Below, piece by piece: positions 7,431-16,385 of a stretch of 34,243 bases of DNA. Source of the DNA: Bacteroidales bacterium M2 (GTDB taxonomy: Bacteria; Bacteroidota; Bacteroidia; Bacteroidales; Muribaculaceae). The stretch lies in contig LUJM01000051.1 of the NCBI GenBank assembly GCA_001689415.1, positions 1 to 34,243 on the forward strand, given 5' to 3'. The notes beneath the pieces were generated by a model that saw only the letters and a program-made list of their open reading frames with translations, was not told the origin of the DNA and searched no databases. Position 1 is the stretch's first letter. Each line of letters starts with the position of its first letter. Position numbers and translations under genes: made by a program.

Positions 7431-9080
7431 ATGGCAACCAAACCCTTCCACTATCAGGAGATGTTCCCCCTCGGACCGGATACCACCGAGTACTATCATC
7501 TCACATCCGACTACGTACACACCGAGAACTGGGGCGGCCACGAATTCCTCGTGGTAGACCCTGAGGCTCTTACCGTACTTGCCCGTCAGGCAACACACGA
7601 CAACGCCTTCATGCTGCGCCGCGAGCACAACATGATGGTAGCAAAAATCCTTTCAGACCCTGAAGCAAGCCAGAACGACAAGTTTGTCGCCCTGACCATG
7701 CTGCGCAATGCCGAAGTAGCCGCCAAAGGCCAGCTGCCTTTCTGCCAGGACACCGGCACTGCTATCTGCCACGCCTCGAAAGGCCAGAACGTATACACCG
7801 GCTGCAATGATGAAGAGAAAATCTCGCACGGCGTATACCTCACCTATACCACCGACAACCTGCGCTACAGCCAGAACGCACCCCTTACCATGTACGAAGA
7901 GGTGAACACCGGCTGCAACCTGCCCGCACAGATCGACATCCACGCTACCGAAGGCGGCGAGTACCACTTCCTCTTCGTAGCCAAGGGCGGCGGCTCGGCC
8001 AACAAGACATACCTCTACCAGGAGACCAAGGCCCGCATCAACCCCGACAAGCTCGTGCCCTTCCTTGTAGAAAAGATGCGTTCGCTCGGCACAGCCGCAT
8101 GTCCTCCCTACCACATCGCATTCGTAATCGGCGGCACATCAGCCGAGAAGAACCTCGAGGTAGTGAAGAAAGCATCGGTAAAATATCTCGACAACCTGCC
8201 AACCCACGGCAATGAATACGGCCACGCATTCCGCGACATCGAGCTTGAGGCTACCCTTAAGAAAGCAGCCGAAGAACTCGGCCTCGGCGCACAGTTCGGC
8301 GGCAAGTATTTCGCCCACGACATCCGCGTAATCCGTCTGCCCCGCCACGGCGCATCGTGCCCCATCGGTATGGGCGTAAGCTGCTCGGCCGACCGCAACG
8401 TGAAAGCCAAAATCGACCGTAACGGTCTTTGGATCGAAAAACTCGATGCCAACCCCGGTGAACTCATCCCCGAAGAATACCGCAAACAGGGTGAAGGCGA
8501 TGTAGTGAAAATCGACCTTAACCGTCCTATGGCCGAGGTACTTGCCGAGCTGACCAAATACCCCGTATCGACCCGTCTGTCTCTGTCGGGCACTATCATC
8601 GTAGGCCGCGACATCGCCCACGCCAAGATTAAAGAACGCCTTGACCGCGGCGAAGAAATGCCCCAGTACCTCAAGGATCATCCTATCTACTACGCAGGCC
8701 CAGCCAAGACCCCTGCCGGTATGCCTTCAGGCTCATTCGGCCCGACAACAGCAGGCCGTATGGACCCCTATGTCGACCAGTTCCAAAGCGCCGGCGGCTC
8801 GATGATCATGATTGCCAAGGGCAACCGCAGCCAGGCCGTAACAGATGCCTGCAAGAAACATGGCGGTTTCTACCTCGGCTCGATCGGCGGCCCTGCAGCC
8901 GTACTGGCACAGGATTCAATCAAGAACGTAGAGCTCCTCGAGTATCCCGAACTCGGCATGGAAGCTATCTGGAAAATCGAAGTTGAAGACTTCCCCGCAT
9001 TCATCCTCGTTGATGACAAGGGCAATGACTTCTTCACCCAGATTGCCAACAAGTGCAGCGCCTGCGGTCTGAATAAGTAA
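7431..9080 (+). CDS. Fumarate hydratase, class I (iron-sulfur)
   Basis: Interconverts fumarate and malate with a [4Fe-4S] cluster; oxygen-sensitive, as expected in an anaerobe that runs the reductive branch to succinate. At 549 residues it has the single-chain (FumA/FumB-like) length. The three cluster cysteines stand at 105 (FCQDTGTA), 224 (AACPPYH) and 318 (GVSCSAD), the same positions as in studied single-chain class I fumarases. The C-terminal beta-domain contains GSFGPTTAGRMD and the NRSQAV segment. It has its own promoter and a strong terminator, so it is probably a single-gene transcript. Confidence 0.95.
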   Translation: MATKPFHYQEMFPLGPDTTEYYHLTSDYVHTENWGGHEFLVVDPEALTVLARQATHDNAFMLRREHNMMVAKILSDPEASQNDKFVALTMLRNAEVAAKGQLPFCQDTGTAICHASKGQNVYTGCNDEEKISHGVYLTYTTDNLRYSQNAPLTMYEEVNTGCNLPAQIDIHATEGGEYHFLFVAKGGGSANKTYLYQETKARINPDKLVPFLVEKMRSLGTAACPPYHIAFVIGGTSAEKNLEVVKKASVKYLDNLPTHGNEYGHAFRDIELEATLKKAAEELGLGAQFGGKYFAHDIRVIRLPRHGASCPIGMGVSCSADRNVKAKIDRNGLWIEKLDANPGELIPEEYRKQGEGDVVKIDLNRPMAEVLAELTKYPVSTRLSLSGTIIVGRDIAHAKIKERLDRGEEMPQYLKDHPIYYAGPAKTPAGMPSGSFGPTTAGRMDPYVDQFQSAGGSMIMIAKGNRSQAVTDACKKHGGFYLGSIGGPAAVLAQDSIKNVELLEYPELGMEAIWKIEVEDFPAFILVDDKGNDFFTQIANKCSACGLNK

Positions 9081-9090
9081 TTATACAAGA

Positions 9091-9127
9091 GGAGCATGCC
9101 CCCTTCGCCGGGTCATGCTCCTTTTTT
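9091..9127 (+). terminator. Rho-independent terminator after fumarase
   Basis: GGAGCATG (9091-9098) pairs with CATGCTCC (9114-9121), with extra C-G pairs possible inside, followed directly by six T residues. Confidence 0.9.
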
Positions 9128-9144
9128 ATATGCAAACGACTTAG

Positions 9145-9225
9145 ATTTCGCAAGTTAAGCGTTTTTTCGAAGAAATGATGTTTAACTAAATTGGATAATC
9201 CATTTACTCATTCAACTTGCGAAAT
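9145..9225. repeat. Spaced 12-bp inverted repeat upstream of the alpha-2-macroglobulin gene
   Basis: ATTTCGCAAGTT (9145-9156) and AACTTGCGAAAT (9214-9225) are perfect reverse complements separated by 57 bases, in the 178-base spacer between fumarase and the next gene. A related string (ACTTGCGAAAC) recurs near 15393-15403. I cannot tell a regulatory pair from the ends of a small decayed element. Confidence 0.5.
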
Positions 9226-9258
9226 TCATATTAATTACGTTTCAATCTACTTAAGTCT

Positions 9259-12200
9259 ATGAAAGCGTATATCTTATCTATTCTCCTCATTATGGCGACA
9301 TTATTTAATGCAAATGGTGCGGCGCCCAAATTCAGCACGCCTGATTTTGCATATCCGCAAAAGGTGATCAAATCGGCACAGAAAAACCTTGATGCCGGTC
9401 TCGACCCCTTGCGCTGTATGCTCGAAATCGCTACCGCCGAGCGTGCTATCGACCCCGACACCATATTCACCCTGCCTGCGAGCATCGAAAAACAGATTAC
9501 CAAGGCCAAGACAGATGCCGACCGCGCTATGTTGACAGCCTTCGAGGCCGAGGTATATTCCACAATATATCGCGAAAGCAAGTGGAAATACAACCGCGTC
9601 GACGCTCCGCTGATGCCCCTGCCCGAAGATATTTCGAAATGGAGCGCTCAGCAGTTTGCCCACAAACTCAACGAGCTATACGACTCGGCCCTCAAATTTG
9701 CCAAGGCCGACAACAAGCCCTTGGCCGACTATAAGGATGCTATAGAGTTCGGCAAAGAATCGCTCGACTTTATCCCTGATATCTACGGCTTTATCCAGGC
9801 CCGCAAATTCGACAATTTCGAGGAGTTCTACGATGCCAAGTGGAACAACACTGCCGTCCTCGCTGCCCTGTGCGACGAAATGGAAGCGAGCTACGACAAA
9901 GGCTCTTGCCCGGCCATATATTGGGCTTGCAACAAAGTGTCGCTCGAAAACTATCGCGAGCGCTACGGCTCATACATGGCCATATACAAGGCCAACAGCG
10001 GCAAACCGGGAGCACCCTATGCCTTAGTAGAAGCTATGTATTCGACCAATACTATTGTTGAATACGAGGACGAAGACGATGCCGACGAAGACGATTTGGC
10101 CAAAAAGATTGCCAAGCGCGACGAGATGATAAAAATCCTCCGCACGGCACTCACCACCTATCCCGATTTCTATCGCAAGGCAGTATTCGAAAACAGCCTC
10201 AAAGAACTTACCCAGCCCAAGCTTACATTCTCGGTACAGAGCATGGCTGCCCCGGGCTCGGAGGTAAAGGTCAATGTACACTATGCTTTTGCCAAAAGCG
10301 TGGCGATCGGCCTCTACAAGCTCCCTATGGGCGAGAACAACTACACTTGCGAGAAGATTGCCAAGCTGATGCCTTGCCTTGCCAAGAAGACTGTAGGAGT
10401 TACAGGAACCGACGGTCAAGGCACTGTTGCCTTTGCATTGACCGAACCGGGCAAATATGCAATCGTGCCTATTCTCGACGGCAAGGTGCAGAAAAACGCA
10501 TCGTCGTCGACGATACTTTGCACACCCTTTATCCCTGTAAACGTCAACGAATGCAGCTCAAATGCAGTCGTGACAGTCGATTACACCACCGGCGCACCCT
10601 TTGCTGATGTCGCTGTCGACTATATGAAAGCCGGACGGAGCAACAGCTTTACCAAGACCTATCTCGGCAAGACCGGTAAATCGGGCATGCTCGCCTATAC
10701 CGCGCCCAAGCGGGATGGCTACTGGGGCAGCTATGTACAGTTTACATACAAGGGCCAGGTCTACAACTTCAACCGCAACATCCGGGCTTATGTATTTACC
10801 CCGCGCAAGGAAAATGAAGAGCGCTTCAGTGTGAACATCTTTACCGACCGCAATATTTACCACCCCGGCGACACTATCGCGTGGGCTGTAGGCGTGGTCG
10901 GAAAGCAGCCGGGCGAGAAACCTGCAATATATGCCGACCGGAAGTTGCGCGTAGTCCTCTACAACACAAACAATACCGAAGTCGGCGAAGTCGCTGTCAG
11001 CACTGATGCCCTTGGCCGTGCATCGGGCACCTTTGCCACAGAAAAGGGTACTCTTACAGGCTCGTACCGCATACAGGTAAAGGCTGCCGACAACAACAAG
11101 AATCTCGGCTCATCGTATGTAATGGTGAGCGATTTCAAACTGCCCACATTCGAGGCCGAGTTTACAAGTGTTGAGCGCGACGTTCCCGCCGCCGGTGATA
11201 TACGACTCACCGGCAAGGCCCGCACATACTCGGGTATGCCCGTTGCCGATGCCACCGTGAGCGTAAAAGTAAGGGGTGCAGAGCGCTGGCGCTGGTTTAT
11301 CCCCAATGGCGAAATCATCGGCACATACGATGCCAAAACCGACGTTGCCGGTATGTTTACAGTCGTTATTCCTGCCGCTGACCTCAAAAAAGAGAATTAC
11401 AGCGGTGATACTTACGATAACTTCCAGGCGAGCGCTGTGGTTACATCTACTACCGCCGAGATTGCCGAGTGCAACAAGAACTTCAGCACCGGTAAACCAT
11501 ATGTGCTTTCTGCCGAAATTGCAAATTCAAATGTCGACACAAGCCTGCCATTGGCTGTTACATTTAAGGCCTACAATGCCGACGGCGAAAACAAGCCTAT
11601 CGGCATAAAGTGGCAACTGCTCGACGACGACGAAAAAACAGTGCTGAGCGGTGAAGCCAAGGGCGGCGAACGCCTCGACATCGACGTTTCAAGCCTTGCG
11701 GCCAACGATTATGTACTCCGCCTGGCGCCTGCCGACAAGGCTCTTGCCGACACAGTAGCCGAGGCTGCGGAGTTGGCTCTCTACAATGTTAAGCGCAACC
11801 GCGTACCCGCAGGTCGCTCGCTGTTCCTGCCCAAGACCGAATATACCGTCACCGGCCACAAGGTTGAGGTGATAGTAGGTACCGACTGCGACGCAGCCTA
11901 CGTGTACCCGATGATGCAGCTTGGCGAAGACCTGGTTACATTCGAACCTCGCAAAATCAGCCGTGGCTTCGACAAGCTCAAATTCGAGCTGCCCGAAACT
12001 CACAAAGAGGCAAAAGTGATTGTATTCACCGTAAAGAACGGCCTTGTTCTCTACGAGACCGTCGTCCTTTCTCGCCCCAAAGAGAAGGCCGTGGAAATCG
12101 TAGCCGAAAGCTTCCGCGACCGCCTCGTGCCCGGAGCTCCTGAAACATGGCGTTTCCGCCTTGTCGACGGCAAAGGCAAGGGCTTGGCCGACGCGGCATT

Positions 12201-14799
12201 CGTAGCCACAATGTACAACAAGGCTCTCGACCGCTTGCAGAATGGCTCGTTCGGCTCTGCCTTCAACTTCTACACTCCCAAGGCAACTCTGACGCTCGAC
12301 TATCGAAACAGAGAATCTCTCTCCGGATCGACATCAATATCGTTCATCAACAACAAGGTGCCCTCGTATGAATGGCCTGTATACCTCTACTGGGACGAAC
12401 GTTCGTACTTCAACAGCCTGCACATACGCGGTACCCGACCCTTGATGAAAATGGCAACTAACGCTACTGCCGATCTTGCCGGCAAAGCAGAAGGTGTTGC
12501 ATATGATACCGAGGAAGAAGTTGTATTGAAAGAATCAGTAGTTGCTTCGTATGGTGTTGCCGTGTCGGAGGACAATGGTGCAGCTGCGACGACTGCCGCA
12601 CAGTTCGAATACCGTTTGTCTGAGGTATTCCAGGCCCTTTGGCGCCCCGGACTTGTAACTGATGCCAACGGCAATGTCGACATCGTATTTACCGTACCCA
12701 ACGCCAACACCACATGGCAGTTCAAGGCCGCCGCGTGGACCAAGGACCTCGCATGGGCAACGCATGCCGCCGAGGCTCTGGCCAACAAGCCGGTAATGGT
12801 GCAGCCCAACCTGCCCCGATTCCTCCGCCAGGGCGACAAGGCTACCGTGCTCGCAACGGTATTCAACAACACAACCGATACAGCATCGGTTGTGACCACT
12901 GTCGAAATCTTCGACATCAATACCAACAAGGTTGTTGAAAGCCGCGAATTTACCGATATCGTAGCACCCGACGCTTCGGCCATTGTGGCAATGCCGCTCA
13001 CCGCAGCCGTCGATGCCACAGCGGTAGGCTACCGCGTGCGCTCTGTTTCCGGCTCGTTTGCCGACGGCGAACAGGCTGTAATCCCGGTACTCTCGGCAGC
13101 TTCGACAGTAATCGAAAGCACCGAGTTCTACCTCAACCCCAAGGAAGAGAAACCATTTGCACTCACCGTCAAGGCCTCGGCTGATGCTTCGGTTACACTG
13201 CAGTACTGCCAGAACCCTGTATGGACTGTTGTCAAAGCCATGCGCGGCATCGCCGGAAGGAACGAAACCACCTCGACCGGCCTTGTAGGCCGCCTCTTCT
13301 CGGCCTGGGCTGCTAAATATATCATAGAGCAGAACCCCTCGATTGCCAAAGCTATCAAGCAGTGGAGCGACAATCCGTCGGAAGAAGCCCTTGTGTCGAT
13401 GCTCGAAAAGAACGAAGACCTCAAGCGCCTCATGCTCGACCAGACCCCCTGGGTACAGGCCGCAGCCACTAACAGTCAGCGCATGGCCGCTCTTGCCGAC
13501 CTTCTCGACCCGGCGAAGGCTGACGCCGCTATAAATGCTGCCACTACAGCACTGGCCAAGCTCCAGAATCCCGACGGCGGATTCCAGTGGGGCGGCTGGA
13601 GCAAGGAATCATCAGAATGGGCAACACGCGGCGTGCTGACAACTATCGGTATTGCCAAGTCGCTCAATCTTATTCCCGCTTCGAGCAATATAGAGCCGAT
13701 GCTTCAGTCGGCATTCAGCTACGTAGAAAAAGAGGCTACCAAGCCCCAGCGCAGCAAGACCGACAATGAGTTTGCCCTCATCGCCACATTCCTGCCCTCG
13801 CTCAAGCATAGCGTGGCAGGCGACCGCCTCATCCGCAACACCGTGAGCGAGACGGCCCGCAACTGGCGTACCGACGGCACACTCGGCAAGGCATACGATG
13901 TGCTGCTGCTTGCCGGAAACGGTCGCGCAGCCGAAGCCCGCAAGGTATACGAATCGATTCGCGAGTTCGGCGTTGTCAAGGGTGGTATGGGACTTTGCTT
14001 CCCCTCGGTTGACGACATCCGCGCCTATGCCACACTTATCCAGGCATATGCGACAATGAAGGCTGCCGACACCGAAATCGACGCCATGCGCCAGTGGGTA
14101 ATCGTACAGGCTCAGGCCAACGACGACCTCGGTGCTTACAACCCCGACTACGTGATTGCCGCCGTGCTGATGACCGGCAGCAACTGGACCGACGTTGCCG
14201 TGAAACAGAATGTTACCGTCAACGGCCAGCCTCTTGAAATCAACAGCATAGAGAGCGCCACCGGCTACTTCGCACAGCGCATCGACCGTACAGGCAAGAT
14301 CAAGATTGTCGTTACTCCCAACGGCGTAACCCCCTCGTATGGCTCGGTTGTAACTATCGACCGCCGCCCCATGGAGAGTGTAAAGGCTCGCCCGGGCAAG
14401 GACCTCGCTATCGAAAAACGAGTACTCGTAGAGCGCGACGGCCAGTGGGTTGAGACCAACGACTTCGCACTCGGCGAACGTGTTCGCGTGCAGCTTACTA
14501 TCGTTGCCAAGCGCAACCTCGAATATGTGAGCATCGACGACGAACGTCCGGCATGCTTCGAACCTGTAGACCAGCTTCCCGGCTACGTCCGCAACGGCGG
14601 TCTCAGCTTCTATCGCGAGAACCTCGACGCATCGACCCGTCTGTTTATCAGCTACATGCCCCAGGGCACCTACCATGTGACCTACGACATGACTGCAGCC
14701 CTCGCCGGTAGCTTCATTTCGGGCATCGCCACACTGCAGAGCCAGTACGCCCCCGAGCTAACAGCTCATTCGGGTGCAGCCCGCATTGCGGTAAAATAA
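9259..14799 (+). CDS. Alpha-2-macroglobulin family protein (MG domains, no thioester)
   Basis: A 1846-residue secreted protein with a signal peptide at 1-21. After a helical N-terminal region with an acidic stretch near 270, a macroglobulin MG2-type segment (TDRNIYHPGDTI, about 530) leads into repeated beta-sandwich domains, the A2M core segment (FQALWRPGLVTDANGNVDIVF, split about 1122-1142, with TTWQFKAAAWT), and an alpha/alpha-toroid domain (about 1310-1640, NPDGGFQWGG). The region where a CxEQ thioester would lie reads LQYCQNPVWTVVKAM (about 1313), so no thioester can form. Bacterial A2Ms trap proteases; the thioester-less Bacteroidota type has no firmly established role known to me. It is flanked by terminators, so it stands alone. 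Confidence 0.85.
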   Translation: MKAYILSILLIMATLFNANGAAPKFSTPDFAYPQKVIKSAQKNLDAGLDPLRCMLEIATAERAIDPDTIFTLPASIEKQITKAKTDADRAMLTAFEAEVYSTIYRESKWKYNRVDAPLMPLPEDISKWSAQQFAHKLNELYDSALKFAKADNKPLADYKDAIEFGKESLDFIPDIYGFIQARKFDNFEEFYDAKWNNTAVLAALCDEMEASYDKGSCPAIYWACNKVSLENYRERYGSYMAIYKANSGKPGAPYALVEAMYSTNTIVEYEDEDDADEDDLAKKIAKRDEMIKILRTALTTYPDFYRKAVFENSLKELTQPKLTFSVQSMAAPGSEVKVNVHYAFAKSVAIGLYKLPMGENNYTCEKIAKLMPCLAKKTVGVTGTDGQGTVAFALTEPGKYAIVPILDGKVQKNASSSTILCTPFIPVNVNECSSNAVVTVDYTTGAPFADVAVDYMKAGRSNSFTKTYLGKTGKSGMLAYTAPKRDGYWGSYVQFTYKGQVYNFNRNIRAYVFTPRKENEERFSVNIFTDRNIYHPGDTIAWAVGVVGKQPGEKPAIYADRKLRVVLYNTNNTEVGEVAVSTDALGRASGTFATEKGTLTGSYRIQVKAADNNKNLGSSYVMVSDFKLPTFEAEFTSVERDVPAAGDIRLTGKARTYSGMPVADATVSVKVRGAERWRWFIPNGEIIGTYDAKTDVAGMFTVVIPAADLKKENYSGDTYDNFQASAVVTSTTAEIAECNKNFSTGKPYVLSAEIANSNVDTSLPLAVTFKAYNADGENKPIGIKWQLLDDDEKTVLSGEAKGGERLDIDVSSLAANDYVLRLAPADKALADTVAEAAELALYNVKRNRVPAGRSLFLPKTEYTVTGHKVEVIVGTDCDAAYVYPMMQLGEDLVTFEPRKISRGFDKLKFELPETHKEAKVIVFTVKNGLVLYETVVLSRPKEKAVEIVAESFRDRLVPGAPETWRFRLVDGKGKGLADAAFVATMYNKALDRLQNGSFGSAFNFYTPKATLTLDYRNRESLSGSTSISFINNKVPSYEWPVYLYWDERSYFNSLHIRGTRPLMKMATNATADLAGKAEGVAYDTEEEVVLKESVVASYGVAVSEDNGAAATTAAQFEYRLSEVFQALWRPGLVTDANGNVDIVFTVPNANTTWQFKAAAWTKDLAWATHAAEALANKPVMVQPNLPRFLRQGDKATVLATVFNNTTDTASVVTTVEIFDINTNKVVESREFTDIVAPDASAIVAMPLTAAVDATAVGYRVRSVSGSFADGEQAVIPVLSAASTVIESTEFYLNPKEEKPFALTVKASADASVTLQYCQNPVWTVVKAMRGIAGRNETTSTGLVGRLFSAWAAKYIIEQNPSIAKAIKQWSDNPSEEALVSMLEKNEDLKRLMLDQTPWVQAAATNSQRMAALADLLDPAKADAAINAATTALAKLQNPDGGFQWGGWSKESSEWATRGVLTTIGIAKSLNLIPASSNIEPMLQSAFSYVEKEATKPQRSKTDNEFALIATFLPSLKHSVAGDRLIRNTVSETARNWRTDGTLGKAYDVLLLAGNGRAAEARKVYESIREFGVVKGGMGLCFPSVDDIRAYATLIQAYATMKAADTEIDAMRQWVIVQAQANDDLGAYNPDYVIAAVLMTGSNWTDVAVKQNVTVNGQPLEINSIESATGYFAQRIDRTGKIKIVVTPNGVTPSYGSVVTIDRRPMESVKARPGKDLAIEKRVLVERDGQWVETNDFALGERVRVQLTIVAKRNLEYVSIDDERPACFEPVDQLPGYVRNGGLSFYRENLDASTRLFISYMPQGTYHVTYDMTAALAGSFISGIATLQSQYAPELTAHSGAARIAVK

Positions 14800-14818
14800 T
14801 TGCCAACCCCTAAAAACA

Positions 14819-14865
14819 ATCCCTGCCAGGCAGTCCGGAATCACCGGCCCCCGGCAGGGATTTTT
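14819..14865 (+). terminator. Rho-independent terminator after the alpha-2-macroglobulin gene
   Basis: ATCCCTGCC (14819-14827) pairs with GGCAGGGAT (14853-14861), followed by TTTTATTT. The 25-base loop contains further GC-rich pairing. Confidence 0.85.
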
Positions 14866-14969
14866 ATTTGGTATACCTAACAAAAATAGCATAAGACGTT
14901 CATTCCATTGGTTGAGATCCAATGGTGTTTACTTAAGGGTTAGATGCACGATGCAACTCGTTAATTATG

Positions 14970-15107
14970 TCCAACTAACACGCCCTCTCGTAGGGTCGCG
15001 GCATGCCGCGACCGGGTATCTAAAGCATTTTCTCCTTGATAATCAAATAAATAAATGTACTTCAACCCGGTTGCGGCATGCCGCGACCCTACGAGAGGGA
15101 TGTTGGA
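14970..15107. repeat. REP/MITE-like foldback element
   Basis: Two 35-base arms (14983-15017 and 15065-15099) are inverted repeats of each other with one mismatch, and TCCAAC/GTTGGA (14970-14975, 15102-15107) adds an outer matching pair. Each arm contains the palindrome GGTCGCGGCATGCCGCGACC or a one-base variant. The 47-base centre is AT-rich. There is no ORF, so if mobile it would depend on a transposase in trans. The arms are far richer in GC than the surrounding spacer. Confidence 0.75.
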
Positions 15108-15142
15108 TAGAACGTTGACAATCTGTGAGTTAGCACCATCTA

Positions 15143-15310
15143 ATCGAGGCTTGTCTCGGTTAGGCGTTGGTATTAAAAATATTAGCGATACTGAACGAGG
15201 CTTGCTCGAAGAGCATTACTTTTCCGAACCCCAGCATTACGAAGTTTGCTGGGGACTACATCTCTCCTCAGCTGATTAGTGTCGAAGACACTGCCCATTA
15301 GGCTGAAAGG
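15143..15310. other. Cluster of short hairpins in a gene-free stretch
   Basis: This part of the 14866-15423 gene-free region contains CTAATCGAG/CTCGGTTAG (about 15140-15163), CCCCAGCA/TGCTGGGG (15229-15236 with 15247-15254) and GTGTC-GAA-GACAC (about 15279-15291) enclosed by CAGC/GCTG. Upstream, CCATTGG/CCAATGG sits at 14905-14925. No protein-coding signal is seen. It may be more interspersed repeat material or a structured RNA. Confidence 0.4.
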
Positions 15311-15335
15311 AAAAAACATAATACACTGGGAGGCC

Positions 15336-15375
15336 AATAAATGCACTTCAACCCGGTCGTGGCATGCCGCGACCC
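15336..15375 (+). repeat. Third copy of the GC palindrome unit
   Basis: This 40-base stretch matches 15050-15089 as a direct repeat with only a few changes (shared core ACTTCAACCCGGT then GGCATGCCGCGACCC). It is a solo copy without the inverted partner, which supports the unit being dispersed rather than a single regulatory hairpin. Confidence 0.7.
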
Positions 15376-15423
15376 AATGCTAACGTGCTTCGACTTGCGA
15401 AACTTAAATAAATGAATAGAGGA

Positions 15424-16020
15424 TTAAAGCAAATCGTAATAGTACATCCGAGTGCGTAGTTTTTCAGAGTCCGGAATGTGATAGAAGGACTTTTCATCAT
15501 CGATTCTCGGAAATAACGGACGAAAGCCATTTCGCTCGTAATATGCAATAGCATGTTCGTTATTTACAGCGTCGACAAGGATAAAACGACATCCTGTCTT
15601 GTTGTCGTAACTCCTGAACCAGTCTTTTATGAAATCCATTATCTGTGTACCTGCACAATATTTAGAGCCTTGAAAATCAATATTCACTCCAAGGCGACCG
15701 ATAAGAACACCCGGATATGTACGCCCCTGTTTACTGAAGGTAATACGGTTATTGAGTTTTCTTCGCGGATGATTCTGTAAATGCGTAGTCTGAATACTTG
15801 CATTGGCAAGCGTAATCATGCCTACTATCTTTGTAAAATCATCGCGGAGCACCCAGCAATATGTCTTACCCATAAGTTCTTTCTCATAGGCAATAGCATT
15901 GTTAGCGAAGAAGTCATCAAGATCTTCATCGCCGCATGAAAAAGGTTGGCAATAATCAAGTACTTCCTGTGTGACTCTTGCCAACTGACACTTTTCGTCA
16001 AGTATAAATGCGCCTTCCAT
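15424..16020 (-). CDS. GNAT-family toxin-like acetyltransferase
   Basis: A 198-residue GNAT protein in the style of the TacT/AtaT toxins, which acetylate the amino group of charged tRNAs. It begins with the family-like FSCGDEDLDDFF segment (27-38), has the acetyl-CoA region GRLGVNIDFQGSKYCAG (108-124, with a divergent pyrophosphate loop) and the catalytic-tyrosine motif AYYERNGF (159-166). I chose ATG 16020 because it overlaps the stop of the upstream small gene (TAATG); an in-frame ATG at 16035 is less likely. Toxin activity is inferred from fold and gene pairing; a housekeeping acetyltransferase remains possible. It is notably less GC-rich than neighbouring core genes. Confidence 0.75.
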   Translation of the reverse strand: MEGAFILDEKCQLARVTQEVLDYCQPFSCGDEDLDDFFANNAIAYEKELMGKTYCWVLRDDFTKIVGMITLANASIQTTHLQNHPRRKLNNRITFSKQGRTYPGVLIGRLGVNIDFQGSKYCAGTQIMDFIKDWFRSYDNKTGCRFILVDAVNNEHAIAYYERNGFRPLFPRIDDEKSFYHIPDSEKLRTRMYYYDLL

Positions 16021-16199
16021 TATTTCTTTTCCCAAGGGAACTTGAACTCTCGCATCTGTCTCATGACCTTGGCGATGCGTTCCTCCTGCTCCTGAGAGAG
16101 GCCTGGAGCGGGATTCTGCTCACGTTCTTCGGCTTTTCGCACGAAATCATCGGCGATTTCCCCGGATAAGATAGGCACTGCTTTTATAGGGATTGCCAT
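16020..16199 (-). CDS. Small antitoxin-like protein paired with the GNAT gene, 59 aa
   Basis: A short gene encoding MAIPIKAVPILSGEIADDF and then a highly charged helix (RKAEEREQNPAPGLSQEQEE) and a C-terminal REFKFPWEKK. There is no obvious ribbon-helix-helix DNA-binding domain of the kind common in GNAT antitoxins (DUF1778), so it may be only the toxin-neutralising part. Its stop overlaps the ATG of the GNAT gene and a good promoter lies directly upstream, which is the standard antitoxin-first layout. The call as antitoxin is inference from size, charge, coupling and order. Confidence 0.65.
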   Translation of the reverse strand: MAIPIKAVPILSGEIADDFVRKAEEREQNPAPGLSQEQEERIAKVMRQMREFKFPWEKK

Positions 16200-16218
16200 A
16201 TTGCTAATTTTTAGAATA

Positions 16219-16249
16219 CAAATTTACTATATTATAACGACTTTTGCAA
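16219..16249 (-). promoter_or_regulatory. Promoter of the GNAT toxin-antitoxin pair
   Basis: On the minus strand TAAATTTG (16226-16219) is a consensus -7 box, and TTGCAAAAG (16249-16241) lies at the right distance for -33. It is 20 bases before the small gene's ATG. Confidence 0.65.
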
Positions 16250-16292
16250 GATTTAGTATGTAACGACCGGCAAAATAATTATTTGGGAATCA

Positions 16293-16330
16293 TAAAATAA
16301 AACCGTTGAGAATGTGGGGGTTCTCAACGG
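16293..16330 (-). terminator. Rho-independent terminator of the repeat lipoprotein gene
   Basis: Read on the minus strand, CCGTTGAGAA (16330-16321) pairs with TTCTCAACGG (16312-16303) and is followed by TTTTATTTTA. The perfect 10-bp stem sits 56 bases after the lipoprotein stop. Confidence 0.85.
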
Positions 16331-16385
16331 CTTGAAAAATGAATATTATCGAATGTCCTCAAAACATCCTTGTTGACTGAAAGCT

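Noticed and set aside
13612..14676. A 354-codon open frame on the minus strand inside the alpha-2-macroglobulin gene
   Set aside because: Antisense shadow caused by GC-rich codon bias; the plus-strand frame runs through without interruption and shows family motifs.
14912..15279. Two short plus-strand open frames in the repeat region
   Set aside because: They run through palindromic repeat DNA, have no recognisable protein character and no promoter.
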